Shown here one piece after another: positions 1 to 13,487 of a DNA stretch of 64,000 nucleotides. Positions within the stretch are counted from its first letter, which is position 1. Every line of letters begins with the position of its first letter. The notes beneath the pieces were generated by a model that was not told the origin of the DNA, did not search any database, and was given only the letters and a program-made list of their open reading frames with translations. The translations under genes were made by a program, and so were the position numbers. The stretch is from Cyathus striatus. Taxonomy: Eukaryota > Basidiomycota > Agaricomycetes > Agaricales > Nidulariaceae. Where the stretch lies: assembly GCA_025738555.1 (NCBI GenBank), contig JAOVFP010000022.1, forward strand, positions 1,488,001 to 1,552,000. Direction: 5' to 3'.

Positions 1-2650
1 GGCTCCACGATTGGCAAACAGGCGCTGGATACGTGAGATGAATCCGTTTCGGAATAGGCTATGAGCGTCGAGGCTCGTATATGCTCTATGTACATCCAGG
101 ACGGAGGCTTGAACATTGGACACCGAAGGCGTATGTCACTCCTTGCATCAGCTTGAACGAGGCAGAACGTGAACACATGATATAGAGATGAGCTGTCTAT
201 ACATCATATAGTCGAGAATCTTCTGGTAAGTAGTGTATGCCATCACACTACCCAACGCTTGAACGATATCTGGAATGATGCAGTTTGGCACACGAAAGCG
301 TCGTGATCATTGATTATCAGCTGAACCATCCACGCAACAGCCCGAAGTCTCATTGCCTGATAACGGTAGGTTAGCCCTGACGAGCTCACACTGTGTCATC
401 ACCCCGATAGGCAGCGTAGCTGACGGTAGTATCTCGTCGATCCTCGAGCGGCATCATAGAGAGAATGCAGAAGCCTGGCGTCTCACACCACACTCAAACA
501 CACCCCATGCCTCCTGTTCCTCCCTCCACAGCGTTAACGCACACCAGACTGGGTATACGCATTCATCCCCACCCCCTATAAGCAGCACTAGATGCAGATC
601 CTGTAATAAAGACCTAACGCCTGCACCTCCCAAATTTTCTACATCGTAGACACCCATGGCGGTGTCTGTGCTCCGTCGCCTCAGCGGTTCCTAAACCGGG
701 CTAAAAGCTGCTGTCTCCACCTTTGTTTGTAGCGCATCCCAAAGATAGAAAGCTAGCCACTTGACACCCGGACACGATATTCTTGCTCAAAGCGACGGAA
801 GAGGGGGTGCAGAAATACTTGAACCCCAATGACACACAAGCTTGGCAAGCACCGATAGAGGCAACATGAGTGTCGTTTGAACTGACACAAGACAGTATGG
901 GTGCAAGAAGAAACGTCGCAAGAGGTATTTGGAGCAGTGAAAATGACATCATTCTTGTGCTGATGCGCCCCGTAGTCGCAATGGCCTCGAAAAGCAACGT
1001 AACTCATAATTATACCAAAACCCATCTTCGTCTTGAATAGTACCCGCAGAAACAGGCCATACTTGAGGCATGACGGCACGCAAGCTATGCGAGCACCTTC
1101 TGAACCGACGCAAGATTACATGGGTGTAAGAAGAAATAGCGGGTATGCGTTGGCGGAGATACACCTCTTAGTCGAGATGGCGCCGATAAGCAGTGTAGCT
1201 TATCACTGTGTCTAGCCTACGTCTTCGCTGTGAACGACGACCACATAAACAAGACACATGCGCGCATCTCCTCTTTATGCGTCGTTATCAACCCAGTTAA
1301 TCTTTCATGGGCTAAGTCCCACACTTGAGCCCTGGCGGTACGCAAGCTACACGAGCAACACCAGAATCTACATGCCCTGCCTTTCAAGCTGACGCGGGAT
1401 TGAAGGGGTACAGGGAGCGGATATGCGTTGTCCGAGATATTTGGGCATCAGTATATGCCAATACGCCTCGTAGTTAAGATGGCTTCGATAAGCACCATAG
1501 TTCGCTACGGTACACCAGCTACGTCTTCGCCTAGAGTGGCACGCATAAACTGGTCGTATCGGCGTACTTCCCGAGTTGATACCAACCTAATCCTTCTACG
1601 AAGCAGTGCAATGTTAAGGGGCACGACACCACAACCACCCGTGCCCAAGCACACTTGCATCCTCTCCTATTCTCTTCTTTCCCCGACTCCCTTCCACCTC
1701 GTTGACGCTCGTGCGGGATTAGCGCGCTCGGTCCGGCTCCCAATATCGCCCACCAGCGAAAGCTCCTATCCCAAAGACCTAACATCTGCATATTGTAACC
1801 ATTCTGCATTGTATCCCTCTACCACTACCCCTGCTTCCAGGGGAGCTTCGGCCTTCATCTAGAAGCCACATTAGCTCATCGGCCTGGAGGCTTCTTTCCA
1901 CCAGGTGTTCTGGATACCAACTACCGGCGGGAAAGTGGAAGGTTGGTGGACGGCCAATGTTAGATAGGATAGTGTTGCTTTCCTTGTAGGGTATTGTCTC
2001 GAAATAAGTCGCAGCTGGGAAAGGGAGGAGAGACAGGCGCTTGAGATTGGACGCGTACGAGAAAGCGCTGAAGCTACCAATGGAGGCTGCATGCGCTCCT
2101 GTTAAGGCCGGATGGTGCAAGGCAGTCGACGAAGGGAGAGGGAAAGCGGCATATATACGCTATGGGAGGTGGTTGGGGTGCTGAATGTATCGTAGTCGTA
2201 AGTTTGTCCATGGAACGACATATTCCTTCGTTCCTTCGGTGGACAGCTGATCGCTGGCGGTGGCACACGCAGAGAGGAAGGTCGGTTCCAGAATGCATGG
2301 GGTGACAAGGTTCATAACGCTAATCGATGATCCGTCACCGTCAAGTTCATCTCTCCTCCGCCTAGCATGTTCTGATAGCTTCCAAGACGAGTGAATATCG
2401 TCGAGCTAGAGGTAATGCTAGAATCAGTCAACAACTTCCCTCAAAAACGAGGACGATGACATACGAGCAAGAGCATGGGATGCGAGACGATACGTTCTTC
2501 AGGCACCGTAGAGATGCGTGACTTGGAGATATGCTGCAGAACGAAAGAGTTGTTGAAGGAGTTGAGGAGCAATGAAGGAGTGACTGGTTGGCGTAATACC
2601 CTTCAAAACTGGTAGCTGGATGGAGAAGATAGGCATCATTTCAGCCCCAT
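1..2650. repeat. Degenerate tandem-repeat block R1
   Basis: This is repetitive intergenic DNA. Recurring phrases such as GAGATGGCGTCGATAAGCAC, cacgtcttcgcc and ggtacgcaagctacacgag return at spacings of roughly 200-300 bp (for example near 966, 1166 and 1464). The same larger order of sequence recurs near 4141 and 28495. The block ends with a conserved stretch (about 2340-2600) that is also found near 5960-6230 and 30420-30660. Open frames here are short, differ between copies and carry no recognisable domain, so I do not call genes. Confidence 0.6.
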
Positions 2651-2984
2651 TCGTGTTTCAACCTTGTTTAGCCTGCGCCTTGGCAAAATGGACATTGGAG
2701 AGGGAAGAATTAGAAGTGAACCAGAGAGTCAGCCTGACGAAGTGAGGTCCGCTTACATAAGTTTGTTTCTGAAGCTAACACCCTTCGCCTCAAATAATAA
2801 GTATGGTTCTGGACCTCTGGTCCATTTCAACAGTTTTCGACTTTCGAAGGATTGCAGTACTTAGTCATAATTTCATAAGGATCTTACTATTTTACATCAA
2901 TACAAAGCGAAATAATGAAATACATCTGAAACGAGTAAGTTGAAAGCTTTTATCCAGATTCGTATTTCCGGCCTGAGGCCTTTC

Positions 2985-3350
2985 GTTGCAATTTCGTTGG
3001 GTACCATTCGTTGGTTTGAGAATCTTGGACCCAGCTTGCATCCATAGTGTTCCACATCCTCACTTCATATGATGTGGTGTGTTGACCAAAGAGAGCTACA
3101 GTGAACCATTTCGCCAAGTTGCCTAGGAGGTCGGTATTTAGTTTGTTTCTAAAGGTTTTGTAACAGTAGCACCACAGAGTGCTGAAAACCTAGAACCGCA
3201 GCTGAACTGAGGCTTTTCACTAGCGTGAATACAAGGGTAATCATGATATAGTCAGTTGATTCTTCTTTGAATCGCTATGTGGATTGAACTTCTCAGAACG
3301 AGCTGAACCGCATACAAACGGCGAAATAGTCTTACTATCAATGAATACCT
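2985..3350 (-). pseudogene. C-terminal exon relic of a DUF6535-HEAT gene
   Basis: On the minus strand this reads as a damaged copy of the last coding exon of the local DUF6535-HEAT family. Recognisable pieces are KEESTDYIMI, then (in another frame) LAKWFTVALFGQHTTSYEV and WNTMDASWVQD. These match the ends of genes B and D. The frame changes inside the exon and the middle segment is degraded, so it cannot encode the normal C terminus. The intron and the start of the preceding exon are still visible up to about 3350. It is a free-standing relic with no upstream exons, because repeat block R2 begins immediately beyond it. Confidence 0.75.
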
Positions 3351-3359
3351 ACGGCACAC

Positions 3360-6250
3360 AAATATGGGGAAGTTATTGAGCTAACGTAAGACGATGTGGG
3401 TGAAAAAAAAGTGTCACGGTTATCCGTTACCGGAGGTATTTGGGGGGGGGGGGCAGAAATGGTATCGTTCTTGGGTGGATACGTCATGTAGTTGTGGTAG
3501 CTTAGAAAAGCATCATAGTTCATAACCATATTAAGCCCACATCTTCGCCTGCGATAGAACGCGCAAAAACTAGCCATATGAACATATCGACCTGAGTTTT
3601 ATATGGGCTATGTCATATACTTGAGGCCTGACAACATATAAACTTGGCAAGTTGGCAAGCACCGTCAGAGGCTGCATAAGAGTGCGGGAAGAAGAAAGCT
3701 TGCGGGTATGCGTTGCTGAAGGTATTTGAAGCCAGAGAGGTGTCATTTTTAGCCAATAAGCAGCGTAGCTCATCACCGTACCCAACCCACGTCTTTGCCC
3801 TAAATGGTACCCACAGAAACAGGCCATATGAGCGCATGTCCACTTTGTGGGTCGTTATTGATCAGAGCCTTTCAAGAGCTAGGTCCCAAAATTCCGCACC
3901 CAACTTCTACACAAGCACCGCCAGAACTTGAATGCGATGCTTCTCGGACTGAAGTAAGATTGTAGGGGTACAGGAAGCGGGTATGCGTTGTGCGAGGTAC
4001 CCGGGCACCAGGATATGCCGACGCGATTCGTAGTTGAGATGGCGTCGATAACCACCATATATCGTCACGGTACACCACTCACATCTTCGCCTTGAACGGC
4101 AGGCAGAGACTGACCATACGAAGATATCGACATGAGCCTCGCACTACGTCGGCTCTACGATTGGCGAGCGGGCGCTGGATATGTGAGATGAATCCGATTC
4201 GGTAAATGCGATAAGCCTCGAGGCTCGTATATGCTTGAACATTTGAACAGTCGGAGGCGTACGCGAATCCACGTATCAGCTTGAACGAGACGGAATGTGA
4301 AAATATAGCATAGAGTTGAGCTGCCTATACATCATAGTTGAGAACCTGACAAGCAGCGTAGGTTATCACCTATCACCTACCAACGCCTGAACGAGATCCT
4401 GGATGAACACCCATTTGAGCACACGAAAGCGTCTTGAACATCGTCATTGAGCTAACTTTGCACACAGCAACCCAACGTCCCCTGGCCTGACAATGGTAGG
4501 ATAACTCTTGACGAGCCCACACTTCATCATAACCCCTACAAGCAGAGCAGCTCACTGCAATACCCCCCTCACGCTTGAACGGCACACATAGAGAAGACCG
4601 GCGTCCCACACCACGTGTGAACACACCCCATCCCGCCTGTTTCTCTTTCCACGGAATCAATGCACACGCAAAATGACTATACAGTAGGTGTCCGGTTCGA
4701 TTTCTTATAAGCAGCTCCAAGTGCTAAACCTGCGTCAAAGACCTAATACGTGCACCCCCAACTTTCTTACATCATAGACACATATGACAGCTTCAGCCCC
4801 TTCTTTACCCAAGAAATTCGCATATCGAAGCAAAAGCTGACATATCCAGCCTCGTATGTGCAAAGCATCCTGAAGATAGAGTCTAATAACTGGGCCAGCA
4901 ACGTTAAGATCCGGGGTGACATACTGTTGTTCAAAGGACAGAAGAGGGGGTAGAAGTTCACGCTTGGAAAGAAACACCGAGGCAGCACTGGAATACCGTT
5001 TAAGCTGGCGCAACACTGTTCGAGTGCGAAAAGAAAGCTTGTGAGTGTGCGTTACCGGGGATATTTTGAGTGGCAAAGGTATCGCTGTTGACTGATATGC
5101 CTTGTAGTTGCGATACCCTCGAAAAGCAGTGTAGCTCGTCACCGGGTACAGCCTACGTCCTCGCTCTGAACAGCACCTACATAAACAAGACATGCGAGCG
5201 CATCTCCTCCTTGTGTATCGTTTAGCCCCAGTGAATCTTCCATGGGCTAGGTCCCATACTTGAGACATGGCGGTACGCAAGCTACACGAGCAACACCAGA
5301 GACTGCATGCACTGCCTTTGAAGCTGAGCAGTACGTATTGTCGGAGTCGGAGGTATTTGGGCATTAGCTTGTGCCAATATGCACCGTAGTTGATATGGCA
5401 TCGATAAGCACCATAAATCATCACCGGAACAGCACCCAGAAACTGACCGTATCAACGCATCCCCGCATAGCAAATCGACATTGACCCAAGCCTCCCACCC
5501 AGCAGCACGATGCCCAGGAACACGACACCACAGCCCTGCATACCCAACACCCTTGCTTCCTCTCTTATTCTATTTTTGTCCACCTTGTCGACACTCGCGC
5601 AATATTTAAGACTTCGAAGTACGCCTTCGGTTCGGCTCCCTGAACAGCCACCAGCGAAAACTCCTGTCCTAATGATCTAACACCTGCACCATGTAATGTG
5701 TCCCCATTGTATCTCCATAGCCACATAACTTATCGGCCTGAAGGCTTCTTTCCACCATGTGCTCTGGGCACCAACGGTTCTAGTGGAAAGCCAATGTAGG
5801 GTAGCTATAAGATAGTGTCGCCGTCTGTGAAGAGTATTGCTCCAAAATAAGACGCAGTCGGGGAAGGGAGGGAGACAGACGCTTGAAATTGGAATCGTAT
5901 GAGAAGGCGCTGAAGCTATCAATAGAGGCTGGATGGCGCAAGGATATGATTGAAGCTTATCTCTCCTCCACCTAGTATGTTCTGATAGCCTCCAAGTCGA
6001 GTGGATATCGTCGAGCTAGAGGTAATACTAGAATCAGTCAGCCATTTCCCTCGAAAGCAAGGACGATGACATACGAGCAAGAGTATGGGATGCGAGACGA
6101 AAGTTCTTCAAGCATCGTAGAGATGCGTGACCTTGGGTATTGGAGATGTGGTGCAGAATCAATACAGAACGAAAGAGTTGTTGAAGGCAATCTGAAAGAT
6201 GCATGTCTGGTGTAATGCCTTCGAAACTGGTAGCTAGGAGGAGCATCCAC
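3360..6250. repeat. Degenerate tandem-repeat block R2
   Basis: This is the second copy of the intergenic repeat family. It starts with partial units (3360-4140) and restarts near 4141 with the same sequence that opens R1 (cgattggc...ggcgctggatatgtgagatgaatcc). The roughly 0.3-kb units recur near 3490, 3760, 4028, 5100 and 5380. It contains a run of about 12 G at 3440. A 229-codon frame on the minus strand (4735-5424) reads through several units and has no recognisable domain, so I regard it as fortuitous. Confidence 0.6.
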
Positions 6251-6613
6251 GCACCATTTCAGTCTTTTTCTCGTCTCAATCTTGTATACCATGGGTCTCG
6301 GCAAGTGGGACTTTGGAGAGGGAAGAGGTGAACAAGAGTCAGCGTGACGAAGTGAGGCAATAGTGAGGTGTGCCTTACATAAGTCCGATTCTGAAGCTTA
6401 CACTCTTCGTCCCAAACAAATATGCATGGCTTTTGGATAAGATTGCAGTAGTCTTAGTCATAATTCAGTATGTGGCTTTTATATAGTTTATCCTATTCTA
6501 TGTACTCGTAGCGTTACTAAAATTTTGACCAACGTAATGCAACACAGTTACTATTTTGCTGCAGCCGCCGCCACAGCCTGGCTGTCTGTCTAAGTCGCTG
6601 AGTCATTCGGATA

Positions 6614-9600
6614 TCATTGCCATGCTGTAGGCCTGCTCAACTCCAACAAACTGGAACTCATCGCACACCATTCCTCTACTTCCGTAGAGGTGACATGACG
6701 TCCGAAGAGAGCAGACCGAAACTCATTTCGTAACTGGTCGCCCCTCCTGCCAATTTCTTTTTCTATAGGTTTATGATAGCACCATAAGGCACTGACAACC
6801 TGAAACTTTAGGTACTCCAATCGAGGGTGGCTGACCAATGTGTATGCGAATAGAATCATCACGTAGTCAATCGGTTCATTCAATATTCTCTCTAGGAAAA
6901 ATGTCATATGTGAAAAATATAGGAGAATCAATATAACATACTATCAATGAGAAGTCTTGAAAGAAGTGTAATGTGTCCTTTGAATAATTGGTTCTCTCGG
7001 GATATTCCCAAAATGATAATGTCCGTCAAGATGGATTTTCGTACTAGTACCGAACAATTCATTGGGGGCTCAAAATTGCTAGGCAACAAGATTACTTACT
7101 GCTCCTGTCCTTCGCCATTAATGACAACAGTTCGGCAACAACAAACTTCATGGTATCTACCTCAAGAAGCGACATAAATTGTGGTTGGAATCGTTTGATT
7201 TCAGAAAGAATACTACATTCTGATGATTATTTCTGAGCATAGGGAATTAAGGAATAAGTGAGCTGCAGGCATACCATGTCGCAAGACAAATATAATCAAT
7301 TTTAATGCCGCTGTGCGAAAATTATCATGTTTGTCATATAGGATTATGGAGACAAAGAATTGGATGTTTGAACTAATAACCGGACAGCATTCATTTCCTG
7401 CAGATAAAATTCAATTATAAGCTTTTTCTGGCTTCAAAATAATATGAATTATAATTGTTCCTACTATATTTCGCACACAATTGTTCAAGTAACGCCACTG
7501 CAGTGACCCTTGGAAGCCGAGAATCGTCCCGTAAATTTCGTAATGTATACACGAGTTCCCCCGAAGCTGATGAAATCGTTACTGGATCTACGTTGTGAAC
7601 GTGATTTAACCCTGGAAATAACATCTTAAATAGAAACAACTTCGTTCACTGCGCGGAGTCGAAGTATCACTTACATTGAGAAAACCGCATAACAAAGTTA
7701 CTCCCTTTTTCGGTAATCGTTATCAGATGTGTAGTTATTGTTGATAAAGCAGACCGAATGATCTCTTCCCCTAATTCAACAAAGTGTAAAAAAGAAGATT
7801 TTCATGTTCATTGGAAACGTTGCTTACCCCTTGAGATATCGTTCTCACATACCTTCTTGATACTGTCCAATGCAATTTTGGCTTCATGTTGCATGTCCCC
7901 TTCATCTTTCATAATGGCTTTGATAAGGGGAGATACTGCAGTATTTATTATCAAATATAATTCCGAGGCCCCCACTGTGATCACTGATAATCAAAATTTC
8001 GAGATGTAAATTAGACAGTACATATACATTATAATACTGAAAATTAAACTCACCTTTGTTTACAATCACACTGTCAATTACTAGTTTGATCGTTTGGATT
8101 GAACGTTTTCGAATATCAACATCCAGGCTTTTCAATCCAAGCACAATATATCTTGAAAGGATGTCCTCCGCCAAGTATTTCAAATCTACATAGTGTTCTA
8201 TAAGCCGGAGCAAGTTAGCAAGTCATACTAAAAGTTATTATAAAACCACCTACCATAACGGACAATGATATCCAGAAGTGACACTACAGCTGCCGTCCAT
8301 ACGTCAGGAGCTGGGTGCCTAGTTGCCTCTTCTAATGTCGGTATGATGCCGGGTTGTACTAAATGAATTATCCAATAGTGATCAGAGATATTTAAGATTT
8401 CAAATACTTAGTAACTGTTAAATAATATTACTATACTTACAATTTGGAGGAAGGAGAGCGATTAAATTTACCCAGGCCAAGGCTTTGTGGTTAGTAGTAT
8501 TTTTCGCCATAATAATTTTCAGATGTTGGGGTCGAATGGATTTCGCAAGTGCACTGCGAACATTGTCTAGAAATTAACAATGAACATGGTACACAGCAGC
8601 ACAATGCGTGTGAAATTCACCATATGTTTTTACCAGATAGATTAAAGTATCAATAGCTTCAGTATAGAGCACTTCCGAGTCCTCAGATGCGATGGTAATT
8701 AGACTTTGTAACTCGTTTCCGCCATCTAAAGCACTATCAGCTATGAACACAAATAAGGCTATTGTTGGGATTTCAGCCGGCACTTTGATATCTAGCAGAT
8801 TAGTCACGTGTTATGTAAGCGAGAGGGTAGGGGATCATTGGAGAACATAGTAGCACATGTTGGAATATACAGGGAGATTATGGCAGTATCTGGAGTAGGA
8901 TTTGGTAGAATATAGTAGCATACACTAGAAAATAGTAGTTACTTGTCTATTATGTATATAAGCCCTCTGTATGAGGCACTAGCAATCTTAAGTTCTCATT
9001 TACACTTAAATCAAACACTCAAAAATCACAACAGCTATTTCAACTTACTGTGCTTCATTAACACTGCAAAGTACTGAATCCATTGCAGACAAACATCCTT
9101 GCTTGATTCTACACTCTCAGGAGCAACTGACAGTGACCACAATATATTCCGCACTTTATCTGTGAAAACCATGTAAGAAAATTAAAACATTTGTATGCAA
9201 TCCTGTAGTGTAGCATTACCATTATTTGCGAGCAATGTTAAGGATCTCACTGCTTCAGCTCGAATAGATGCACTATAGCTCCCTGTAGCACTTGACATGA
9301 TTTTGAGCACTTCAATGGGAAATATAGAATCATCTAAACATGGTTATTAACAATGTATTTATATCATCATCAAATATGCATCCCTTTATGATCCTTAAAA
9401 ATATCAATCCAGAATTGATGAACCTCTTCCCCTCGGTGTGATAATAAGCCTGGATTCTTTAGAATCAAATCTTGAATTTGGTTCATGAATGGCTCTGAGG
9501 TATAATTAGACTGAAGTCATAAATTCATAACTGAAACCAAACCTGTTTTAACCAGACGAGCTAGAACAATCATCCCTGTGGAACGCACTCCCTCGAAATC

Positions 9601-11248
9601 ATCACTTTCCACCATTTTCCTGATAATAGGTATGGTGTTCTGCATTTCTGTTGGAACTACGATAACAGTTTGAAATACACTTCAATATTTTAGACTTACA
9701 GCACTTACAATATTCAGCCAAATAGCCCAGCATTGACACAAGAATCGAATGGTTCAAGTCGCTATTAACATCCGGTGATTCAAACTTCAGAATGGAAATT
9801 AAATCGGATTCCTTAAATGGTGTTTGCTGAGAATCTTCAATATGAACACTGTCAGCATACCAGTTCTGATAAGTGTCATGATTAATTACCTTCAGATATA
9901 TTCAATATCAGTCTTATTTCCTTTAAGATTGGCTTAAGAATTTGTTGAGCAGCAGCTGAAAATCATGTGAAAAGTGAAAGAAACCACTGCAAATATACAT
10001 ACATGTCTGCTTCAATAAAGATGCTAACTCAAGGAATCGGATTCCCTTATTCCAAGTACTTGGAACAAATTCCCTCAATGAAAATTCAAACCCTGAGGGT
10101 TTAATATCGATCACTTGAGTTAAAAAATATAAGTACGAGGGTATGAACAATGATACCTTTCATACGTACATTTGTGATCATGATCAAACTTCACCAAATA
10201 TGACAGAGACTTCATAGCACTGGCACGAATCATTTTCTTCTCATGTGAGCCCGCTGTGATCGATCTTTGAATCAATTTTTCTATTCCGTCACGATTCCGA
10301 GCTGAAATAATGCCATGAACACAAAGTAACAAGACTAGTGGTACAATAACACTTACTTCTACGTGTAAAAACACCTAGAGTTCTGATCCAAGCAAGTTTT
10401 ATGTGGAGGGACAATTTCATGGAATTTACTGCCTTATCAAAAGCGCTCAAGAAACCAGCAAACTCTTTTTCATGCAATATACCTGCACCAATTCAGTCGG
10501 AAATTATTTGATGTAATTATTTGTTGCATTTACTCACCATTGTCAATAGCAAGAACTTGTTCTAGAGATAATAATGCTGTAAACTGTACATCCTCCATGT
10601 TGTCTTCAATTACCATCTTAGCAAGCTCAGAAACAAGAGAATATTTCACACATGCTCTAATGACAAAGAGCTGGGTTGGCGTGGGCCACAATTTCCACAT
10701 GGCATTAGCTTTTAGTAGTTCCGCACATATGCACATTTTAAACCGAGATTGAACCGCATCATTCCAGTTGACTAGATAAAACATATTAAATAGGCACAAT
10801 AAAAATAGATGATATCATACCATCGGTTTGAGATAGTAAACGATCCAAGCGTTCTATGCAGCCGCTATATAAGTGATAAAAGACTGGTCTTTTATCCATG
10901 TTATAGCTATTTTCACTGGTAGGTGTAGAGAATTCTCTCAGCCATTCCAAAGCACAAGCACCGAACTTTTGCTCAAATCGCTCCAAGTTATACTGCCCGA
11001 AGATGAATGCCGGACGAATAATAAATATATCAATCCATATATCAACATCATCTCGAAGAAATGGAACTAAAAAATTGAATCAATCCTCCAACCTTATCAA
11101 GTCAGAGTTTATAACGTACATTCATCAATAAGATTTAAAGCCATATCAAACATGCTCAGATTCATCTTCTGCCTGATTGACTGAGAATAAAATTTTGTGT
11201 TTAAAATTTCGTACATTTTCATTTTGAATATATCATGAAATTTTTCCA
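6614..11248 (-). pseudogene. Gene A, 3' part: HEAT-repeat solenoid of a DUF6535-HEAT protein
   Basis: This is the downstream two thirds of gene A, severed from its 5' part (23648-26190). Exons of about 100-250 nt are separated by about 50-60 nt GT..AG introns. The first intact exon here (about 11122-11248, acceptor CACTAG at 11249) matches the exon after exon 9 in genes B and C. Later examples lie at about 10822-11068, 10540-10770, 10360-10485, 10167-10302, 8062-8213 and 7440-7630. Each exon encodes an amphipathic helix pair of HEAT/ARM type with patterns such as EDVQFTALLSLEQVLA and MIRASAMKSLSYLVK. The last exon (6614 to about 6910) encodes the conserved family C terminus (DYVMIL, LKFQVVSALWCY, ALFGRHVTSTEVEEW). 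Without its membrane module and start codon it is presumably non-functional. Transcription from a promoter in the inserted DNA cannot be excluded. Confidence 0.75.
8809..9033 (+). mobile_element. Solo LTR (family X) inside an intron of gene A
   Basis: This 225-bp segment begins TGTTATGTAA and ends ATCACAACA. It has a TATA-like tatgtatataag and shares its last about 160 bp with 23488-23647, which identifies it as a mobile LTR. It sits in an intron of the minus-strand gene: the donor GTAAGT lies just right of it, and a branch-point-like CTAAT plus TAG acceptor lie just left. The flanking 5-mers (tcacg and gctat) do not match, so no target-site duplication is visible. This suggests later recombination or a small deletion. 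A copia-type LTR is likely, but the family is inferred only from the TG..CA ends and size. Confidence 0.65.
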
Positions 11249-11270
11249 CTAGTGCTGACAACTATTGTCA

Positions 11271-12600
11271 TGCTTCATACTGCAATTGCAGTAAACTTAC
11301 TTGGGGATATACAACTACAGCATGTGAAGCTACTTCTATAGAGTTGCAGGTGCAACTTCATAGCTAGTTCTACTTCATATAATTACAGTGAGAGCTTCAC
11401 CATTGCTTCTTTAAATTACAGCTATTACTTCACAATTGGAATTCACTACTACTTCATCAAATTGCAATAATTACTTCACCATTTATGTTCTGCTTCTAAT
11501 GGTTGCAATCTGAACTTCATAGTTACTTCATGCACTTGCAATCTGAGCTTCATGACTGCTTCATTTATTTGCATAAGTTACTTCATCAGTGTAGTTTGAT
11601 TTTACATAGTTGCAGTATAAGCTTCATGATTGTATATCTACTTCATGTACTTGCAGTCTCAGCTTCACAGAAGCTTCATTAAATTACAACAATCACTTCA
11701 CTATTTCTGTCCTACTTCATATGGTTTCAACCAGAGCTTCATAACTACTTCATTCATATGCAGGACTTGCTTCACTTTTGTATGTCTACTTCATATAGTT
11801 GTAGTATGAACTTCACAGTAGCTTTATTATACTACAGTAATTGCTTCACCATTTTTGTTCCACTTTATCTTATTGCAGTCTTAGCTTCATAGCTACTTCA
11901 TTCAAGTGTAAGAGTTACTTCATCATTGTAATTCCACTTCATATCATTGCAGTCTGAGCTTCATCATTGCTTCATTTATTTGCAGTATTTGCTTCACAAT
12001 TGTACTTCTACTTCATGTCATTGCAGTTTGAACTTCATAGCTACTTTATTCATATGCAGAAGTTACTTCATTATTTTAGTTTGACTTCACATGGTTGCAG
12101 TCAGAGTGTCATTGCTGCTTCATCTAACTACAGTATTTGCTTCATTATTTTAGTTCTACTTCATGTAGTTGCAGTTTAAGCTTTATCATTGCTTTATTTA
12201 ATTACAGTAATTGCTTTAAAATTGTACTTTCACTTCATTTGGTTACAGTCAGAGCTTCATTTCTACTTCATCTAAGTACAGTATTTACTTCACTATTTTA
12301 TTCTCACTTCATATGGTTACAGTCTGAGCTTCATTGCTACTTCATCTAATTACAGTATTTACTTCACTATCCCATTCTTACTTCATATGGTTACAGTCCA
12401 GAGCTTCATTGCTACTTCATTTAATTACAGTATTTACTTCACTATTTTATTTTCATTTCATATGGTTACAGTCTGAGCTTCATTGCTGCTTCATCTAATT
12501 ACAGTAATTGCTTCACAATTTTTCTTTCACTTCATTTGGTTGCAGTCAGAGCTTCAATACTACTTCATCTAATTACAGTAATTGCTTCATAAGTTTAGTG
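11271..12600. repeat. Tandem array of about 74-bp units
   Basis: A unit of about 74 bp is repeated roughly 18 times. Each unit has three CTTCAT/CTTCAC boxes about 25 bp apart and two TTACAGT/TTGCAGT boxes, typified by agcttcattgctacttcat and ggttacagtctg. Divergence falls toward the right end (12240-12590), where neighbouring copies are most alike. No coding potential is apparent. The array forms the outer part of the left inverted arm of the element at 11271-15318. Confidence 0.8.
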
Positions 12601-13330
12601 ACAGCTGACATATGACATTACATATGTCACATGTCACATAATATCAAATTAGTCATTTCATTTAGGTATACATATTACATAGTTACAATACCATTGCAGT
12701 ATATCACATTGTTATATCACACAATACTATTATATACTCACAATACATCACACTATCACAACATGTCACACCGTCACAACACGTCACACCGTCACAATAC
12801 ATCATTATGTTACAATATGTCACACAATATTAAATTATGTTCCAGATGTCACAAAGTGATTTCATTTGGTTATACATGTTACATTGCCATAATACACCAT
12901 GTGGTTACAATATATTACACTGGCACAGTAGACCACACTGTCACAATATGTCACATCGTCGTCTGTCACACATGTCACATATATCGCATTTGTCACACTT
13001 TCGCATATGTCACACTTTTACATATATGTCACATGCATCATGTATGTCACACGTGTCATATGTTTACAAATGTTACTCTTGTCATACTTTTATATTTGTC
13101 ACACATATCACAATTGTCAGATTTGTGTTGTTAGTTATAGCTATCATGCTCATCACATTTGCATGTATGACACTCCTATTATGTAGTCACATATGTCACA
13201 TTTCCAAATTCATGTCACACCACATCTGTTACAACCATTATACTTATCACATGTCATACATCTCTTATATGTTGATATTACACCTGTTACATTCTCACAT
13301 CTGTCACACTTTACTCATATATTATGTATG
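12601..13330. repeat. Left TGTCAC-rich inverted arm
   Basis: This arm is dense in short ATGTCACA-like words. Its inverted copy is at 14515-15318. Matching landmarks include 13160-13240 with the complement of about 14855-14930, and 13248-13310 with the complement of about 14537-14604. Open frames here translate to simple Cys-His-Ser-rich sequence caused by the repeat word and are not credible genes. Confidence 0.75.
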
Positions 13331-13410
13331 TCACACTTTGTTCACATATAACATCTGTGTCATATCTTCATGTTCTTTGCAACTGTTATATTAATCATAC
13401 TGTTAAAACT

Positions 13411-13487
13411 ATTGGACTGGATGGGAATTGAATTTGTAACCACCTGTACTCATGACTAGGCACTCTTCCAACTGAGCTACTAACCCT
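13411..13487 (-). other. Degenerate tRNA-like sequence (pseudo-tRNA or SINE head)
   Basis: Read on the minus strand, the sequence has a clear tRNA A-box (TAGCTCAGTTGG), followed about 45 nt later by a weak B-box-like AATTCAATTCC. A CAT triplet sits in a possible anticodon-loop position. The acceptor and T stems do not pair well, so it is not a functional tRNA. It could be a decayed tRNA gene or the head of a tRNA-derived SINE. No A-rich tail or target duplication is evident. Confidence 0.4.

Noticed and set aside
4735..5424. 229-codon minus-strand frame
   Set aside because: It reads through several copies of the degenerate intergenic repeat, has no domain, and equivalent frames in the other blocks are broken.
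11271..12600. Regularly spaced repeat array that might suggest CRISPR
   Set aside because: The whole 74-bp unit is repeated with gradual divergence and no unique spacers, and the context is eukaryotic. It is a minisatellite.
12631..13394. Overlapping open frames of 167 and 185 codons rich in Cys, His and Ser
   Set aside because: They are translations of the TGTCACA-type simple repeat, occur in two frames at once and are mirrored on the other strand in the inverted arm (14819-15271). They are not genes.
13411..13487. Functional tRNA-Met gene
   Set aside because: The A-box is good, but the acceptor and T stems do not pair and the B-box is degraded.
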